A stretch of DNA of 8,834 nucleotides from Gardnerella vaginalis (GTDB taxonomy: Bacteria; Actinomycetota; Actinomycetes; Actinomycetales; Bifidobacteriaceae). Under the pieces are notes generated by a model, which worked only from the letters and a program-made list of their open reading frames with translations, was not told the origin of the DNA and did no database searches. Made by a program: the position numbers and the translations under genes. Positions 6,647 to 8,834 of this stretch are shown in pieces; within the stretch, counting starts at the first letter, position 1, and every line of letters starts with the position of its first letter. The stretch covers positions 1-8,834 of the forward strand of contig CAMPUL010000034.1 of the NCBI GenBank assembly GCA_946997215.1, read 5' to 3'.

Positions 6647-7918
6647 TCAGCCCTTGGCAATCACGTCGTTTACTGCCTTTTCAGCATTCGCAAGCGCTTC
6701 GTCAACACTCTGCTCGCCAGCGAAAGCCTTCTCCACAGCCTTTGCAAATTCGAAGGAAATCTTTGGATACAATGGAGTATTTGGACGCGTATGAGCAATA
6801 TCCATTTGTTCCACAAACGGAATTAAACGAGGCTGTTCCTTCTTAACCCAATCCAAATACTTATCAGACTTTGCAACACTCTTTGTTACAGGAAGCATGC
6901 CAGTCTTTTGCGACCACTTGATCACCTGTTCTGGCTGCAAGAACCAGTTCAAGAATTCGCCAGCAGCCTTGGCGCGAGCGTCAGAATTATGGAAGACGAT
7001 TGCTTGTTCACCACCGAGATTGGTTGCTTCCTTGCCATCCTTTGGATGAGGAGCTTTCGCTACACCGAAATCAAATGGTGGATCTGGCGCCCAGATGCCA
7101 ACCATCCAGCTACCTTCCTGAGCAGAACCACCCTTGCCCTTTTCAAATTCGCCCCACTTAGCATATGGGCTCACTCCGCTCTTGATAAGATCCATCCAGA
7201 AGTTCATAGCCTTCTTGCCTTCTGGCGTATTGAATGCAGCCTTAGAATTATCCTTTGTCAAGAATTCGCCGCCAGCTTGCCACAAGTTGACCTGGAAGTT
7301 CCAAGTTAAACCTTCGCCGTTATCTCCTGCTTGAGTAAGTAAATCATACCCTGGCTTGCCCGTCTTTTCCTTGATTGTCTTGGCAACTTTCTTCAACTCA
7401 TCCCATGTTTGTGGTGGTTTGTTAGGATCTAACCCAGCTTCTTTATAAACGTCCTTGTTGTACATGTACGCAAGATTATTGGCAGTAACTGGCACAGAAA
7501 CTTGTTTGCCGTCAATATGACCATAGTCAATCAATGCAGGAGTCACATCAGCGAGCGTTTTCGAGCTGATAACCTTAGAAAGATCAGTCAAATTGCCCAT
7601 TTTTGCAATCTGTGGCACCCAAACCAAATCACTTATAGAAATATCTGGCAAACTCTTCGACGAAGCCGATGCACGAAGCTTCGTCATAAAATCAGAATTC
7701 GGGACGCTCGCAATCTTAATCTTAATATTTTTATGCGAAGCATTAAAATCCTTCACCATTGCATCAAAGGTATCGGCATTAGCGCCATCCCAATAATGCC
7801 AAATGGTAAGCTGTGTTGAGCCATTAGCGTCAGACGATTTTGCACTACCACACGCACCTGCGCTAATAATCATTGCAGCAGCACCAATTAATGCACATAT
7901 TTTTGTAAGTTTCTTCAT
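6647..7918 (-). CDS. lipoprotein sugar-binding protein of an ABC transporter (CUT1 family)
   Basis: The protein has 423 aa. It starts with a lipoprotein signal peptide: MKKLTK, a hydrophobic core, then a lipobox A-G-A-C with C23 as the lipidated residue and a Ser/Asp-rich tether. The mature part opens with LTIWHYWDG, typical of family 1 solute-binding proteins. Later marks are LPDISISDLVWVPQIAKMGN, the NNLAYMYNKDVYKEAGLDP segment and a C-terminal AVEKAFAGEQSVDEALANAEKAV helix, all common in maltose/oligosaccharide binders. It should be anchored outside the membrane and pass sugar to the two permeases. A longer frame begins at 7966, but AAGAAGG (7924-7930), five bases before ATG 7918, and the signal-peptide structure decide for the shorter start. 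The ligand is not readable from the sequence; the adjacent GH13 gene suggests an alpha-glucan fragment. Confidence 0.92.
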   Translation of the reverse strand: MKKLTKICALIGAAAMIISAGACGSAKSSDANGSTQLTIWHYWDGANADTFDAMVKDFNASHKNIKIKIASVPNSDFMTKLRASASSKSLPDISISDLVWVPQIAKMGNLTDLSKVISSKTLADVTPALIDYGHIDGKQVSVPVTANNLAYMYNKDVYKEAGLDPNKPPQTWDELKKVAKTIKEKTGKPGYDLLTQAGDNGEGLTWNFQVNLWQAGGEFLTKDNSKAAFNTPEGKKAMNFWMDLIKSGVSPYAKWGEFEKGKGGSAQEGSWMVGIWAPDPPFDFGVAKAPHPKDGKEATNLGGEQAIVFHNSDARAKAAGEFLNWFLQPEQVIKWSQKTGMLPVTKSVAKSDKYLDWVKKEQPRLIPFVEQMDIAHTRPNTPLYPKISFEFAKAVEKAFAGEQSVDEALANAEKAVNDVIAKG

Positions 7919-8125
7919 TGTAACCTTCTTTTTATCTGCATATGTTAACTTGCACTCATTTTGCATTTAGAAAATGGATGACGAACTATTCTCTAAAGCA
8001 TCAGAAAACAAACTAGTAATTTTTTTATTCTTTGTTGTATGACTACATAACAAGCAAACAGTTTTTTAATTGCCACGAACACTGGCTCATATAAATCTAC
8101 ATGTCATGTTCACACAGACACCAAA
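7919..8125 (-). other. 207-bp spacer ahead of the binding-protein gene
   Basis: This AT-rich region lies between the 41-aa ORF and the binding-protein gene. No convincing second promoter, terminator or riboswitch was found. It holds a short odd palindrome, ACATGTCATGT (8099-8109), and the SD AAGAAGG for the binding-protein gene at 7924-7930. If the promoter at 8293-8321 is the only one, this would be transcribed as an internal spacer. Confidence 0.4.
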
Positions 8126-8251
8126 TCAAAAATGCACGCTTGTTTCTACCTCCTCCCCTCCAACTCCGAAGACATTATCTTTAGATGCCCACTGTTTGTC
8201 GTCAAGCAATGCCTTAAATTGGAACTTTTTACCTTTAGGTATTCTCTCCAT
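8126..8251 (-). CDS. 41-aa small protein, first ORF of the sugar operon
   Basis: This short frame begins with ATG 8251, six bases after a near-perfect ribosome binding site AAAGGAG (8258-8264), one of the best in the window. It ends at TGA 8126. The product is hydrophilic with no membrane segment or signal. It contains PKGKKFQFKALLDDKQW (6-21) followed by a short Gly-rich turn and VETSVHF at the end, which reads like one or two beta-hairpins. The FKALLDD.QW wording faintly recalls the last strands of starch-binding type domains, so it may be a free-standing remnant or a small accessory domain of an alpha-glucan protein; that is inference only. It lies about 35 bases downstream of the operon promoter and ahead of the binding-protein gene, in the same direction. 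A translated leader ORF with a regulatory role is an alternative. Confidence 0.6.
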   Translation of the reverse strand: MERIPKGKKFQFKALLDDKQWASKDNVFGVGGEEVETSVHF

Positions 8252-8292
8252 TTCAGTCTCCTTTGAACTGCAATGCTAAACTCTTGTAAATC

Positions 8293-8321
8293 AATTTACT
8301 ACATTGTTAAACAAACGTCAA
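8293..8321 (-). promoter_or_regulatory. sigma70-type promoter of the sugar operon
   Basis: On the minus strand TTGACG (8316-8321) and TAAATT (8293-8298) are 17 bp apart, matching 5 of 6 and 4 of 6 consensus bases at ideal spacing. The start of transcription would be near 8286, about 35 bases ahead of the 41-aa ORF. It sits only 22 bp from the right copy of the direct repeat, so the cassette carries its own promoter at its edge. Confidence 0.6.
8304..8314. promoter_or_regulatory. palindrome TTGTTAAACAA in the promoter spacer, candidate LacI-family operator
   Basis: A perfect 11-bp odd palindrome (TTGTT-A-AACAA) lies wholly between the -35 and -10 boxes of the operon promoter, where a bound repressor would block polymerase. 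The TTGT...ACAA ends recall the lac operator, although many LacI-family sites have an even palindrome with a central CG. The operon's own LacI protein is the likely partner; this is inference from position. Confidence 0.4.
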
Positions 8322-8343
8322 TCCCTTAAAATAATTACATGTT

Positions 8344-8418
8344 ATCTACTTGCCGCGCTTGCAAACTCTTCGCGACGCGATGGGCAAACTCTCTAACTTA
8401 CTCTCCTACTATCGCCAG
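8344..8418 (+). repeat. right copy of the 75-bp direct repeat
   Basis: It matches 2112-2186 at 71 of 75 positions. The differing codons are GTC/ATC, ACG/ACT, AAG/AAA and TTC/TTA, a pattern of drift under protein-level constraint, as expected of two alleles of one gene. The longest identical runs are 22, 20 and 18 bp. It keeps the palindrome TCGCGACGCGA (8370-8380). Confidence 0.9.
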
Positions 8419-8487
8419 CAGCCGCAACTCCTGCCTATAAACCGCAGCAATGCGAATCACGACACAAACAACAAAGCGCAAAAGTAA
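8344..8487 (+). pseudogene. orphaned 3' end of an aminotransferase gene with a longer C-terminus
   Basis: Read in the aminotransferase frame, this stretch encodes 25 residues matching the C-terminus of the 508-aa protein and then 22 further residues. The extra part begins QPQLLPIN and ends NKAQK before TAA at 8485-8487. It has no start codon or promoter of its own and no upstream aminotransferase sequence. The uninterrupted frame through the extra part suggests that it was the original end of the gene before the sugar cassette arrived, giving an ancestral protein of about 530 aa. The alternative is that it came in with a second recombined allele. Confidence 0.75.
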
Positions 8488-8490
8488 ATA

Positions 8491-8550
8491 CATTTCGGAG
8501 TAGTTAAGGGTATTTCGGAGTATTTCGGAGTAAAACACCACAATAAACAC
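8491..8550. repeat. 10-bp tandem repeat array A with conserved tail
   Basis: Four 10-bp units follow one another without gaps: CATTTCGGAG, TAGTTAAGGG, TATTTCGGAG, TATTTCGGAG. A tail starting TAAAACACCACAATAAA (8531-8550) follows. The second unit belongs to the sequence type that fills array B at 8592-8631, so the two arrays are related. The 10-bp period keeps every unit on one face of the DNA helix. Confidence 0.8.
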
Positions 8551-8591
8551 AACAAAAACCCAACAAAGCTATACGAGAGTAGGGCTCAGCA

Positions 8592-8651
8592 CAGTTAAGA
8601 GTAGTTAAGAGTAGTTAAGAGTAGTTAAGATAAAACACCGCAATAAAACAC
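8592..8651. repeat. 10-bp tandem repeat array B with conserved tail
   Basis: Four units, CAGTTAAGAG, TAGTTAAGAG, TAGTTAAGAG and TAGTTAAGAT, run from 8592 to 8631. They are followed by AAAACACCGCAATAAAACAC, nearly the same tail as in array A. Both arrays have four units, a first unit beginning with C, and the same tail, with a start-to-start distance of 101 bp. They appear to be two copies of one composite element. Confidence 0.8.
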
Positions 8652-8752
8652 TCATTTCACTCGCAGTCTAGAAAAAGGTGTATATCAAGAGGCATATATC
8701 ATTCAGAATATGAAAGACATCCATAACATGAAAGAAAAAAAAAGAGAAGGAA

Positions 8753-8834
8753 ATGAACGCTGCGGCACGGATTCGCACAACTCTTATTATTGCCGTTTTA
8801 TCGCTTAATGCTTTTCTTTTAACAAGCTGTAGAT
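8753..8834 (+). CDS. lipoprotein, N-terminal part only (runs off the window)
   Basis: Only the first 27 codons are present. They encode a lipoprotein signal peptide: MNAARIRT with two Arg, a hydrophobic core LIIAVLSLNAFLL, then the lipobox L-T-S-C with the Cys at residue 26. It should be exported and anchored to the outer face of the membrane; the mature protein is not visible, so nothing can be said of its function. AGAAGG ends two bases before ATG 8753, which is close for a ribosome binding site, but this is the first possible start in the frame because a stop lies at 8729-8731. Before the proposed insertion this gene would have been the next gene after the aminotransferase. Confidence 0.6.
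   Translation, partial: MNAAARIRTTLIIAVLSLNAFLLTSCR

Larger units (their letters stand above)
2187..8343. mobile_element. putative inserted sugar-utilisation cassette between direct repeats
   Basis: The segment lies between the two 75-bp copies of the aminotransferase gene end. It carries a complete minus-strand operon (small ORF, binding protein, two permeases, GH13 enzyme, LacI regulator), a promoter at its right edge and a hairpin terminator at its left edge. No recombinase gene is visible inside it, so a tyrosine recombinase acting in trans, or homologous recombination of DNA taken up from a related strain, are the options. By eye, LacI and GH13 coding sequences use more A/T-ending codons than the aminotransferase. 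That it is an insertion is inferred from the duplicated gene end; only the repeats themselves are seen directly. Confidence 0.55.
8488..8752. other. intergenic region holding the 10-bp repeat arrays
   Basis: This 265-bp stretch lies between the pseudogene stop and the lipoprotein start. It contains arrays A and B and, nearer the lipoprotein gene, TATATCA twice (8681-8687, 8695-8701) and ATGAAAGA twice (8710-8717, 8728-8735). I see no clear terminator hairpin and no well-spaced promoter boxes. Confidence 0.5.

Noticed and set aside
6908..7309. Plus-strand open frames opposite the binding-protein gene
   Set aside because: They are antisense to a well-supported binding protein and have no domain-like sequence.
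7919..7966. Extended N-terminus of the binding protein from ATG 7966
   Set aside because: The 16 added residues would precede a complete lipoprotein signal peptide, and a good ribosome binding site stands right before ATG 7918.
8099..8109. ACATGTCATGT palindrome as a second operator
   Set aside because: It is short, lies inside the spacer well away from the promoter boxes, and differs from the palindrome in the promoter.
8710..8808. Plus-strand frame of 32 codons overlapping the lipoprotein start
   Set aside because: It is in a different frame from the lipoprotein gene, lacks a good ribosome binding site and gives a sequence with no features. The signal peptide with lipobox in the other frame is far more convincing.

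Overview
The window looks like a piece of chromosome from a low-GC member of the Bifidobacteriaceae, most likely Gardnerella or a close relative. This is inferred from the AT-rich intergenic DNA, the actinobacterial style of the sugar-transport operon (no ATPase gene beside it, a LacI-type regulator) and the alanine-aminotransferase-like protein with an added helix-turn-helix domain. No rRNA, tRNA, CRISPR array, transposase or integrase is visible.

Layout. Positions 1-109 are AT-rich with degenerate short repeats and no gene. At 110-409 (minus) lies a small zinc-ribbon-like protein. A divergent intergenic region (410-662) holds five GTTCAA/TTGAAC sites, including a perfect 10-bp inverted repeat, plus a good promoter. 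At 663-2189 (plus) is a 508-aa XRE-type HTH/class I aminotransferase fusion. A hairpin with a T-tract (2258-2299) ends this unit. On the opposite strand, read from right to left, is a sugar-uptake operon: a sigma70-type promoter (8293-8321) with a palindrome in its spacer, a 41-aa small ORF with a strong ribosome binding site (8126-8251), a lipoprotein sugar-binding protein (6647-7918), two permeases (5657-6562 and 4836-5657, joined by TAATG), a cytoplasmic GH13 alpha-glucosidic hydrolase (3424-4803) and a LacI-family regulator (2336-3394). Proposed working: the lipoprotein captures a malto-oligosaccharide-like sugar, the two permeases import it using an ATPase encoded elsewhere, the GH13 enzyme cleaves it inside the cell, and the LacI protein controls the operon.

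The most notable structure is that the last 75 bp of the aminotransferase coding sequence (2112-2186) occur again at 8344-8418, in the same orientation, at 71 of 75 identical positions. The second copy continues in frame for 22 more codons to a stop at 8485-8487. The two copies exactly bracket the sugar operon with its own promoter and terminator. The simplest reading is that a self-contained sugar-utilisation cassette of about 6.2 kb entered the 3' end of the aminotransferase gene, brought a substitute gene end that keeps the frame nearly full length, and left the displaced original tail as a pseudogene fragment. Beyond it (8488-8752) are two related arrays of 10-bp tandem repeats, each followed by the same tail, and then the start of a lipoprotein gene cut by the window end (8753 onward).
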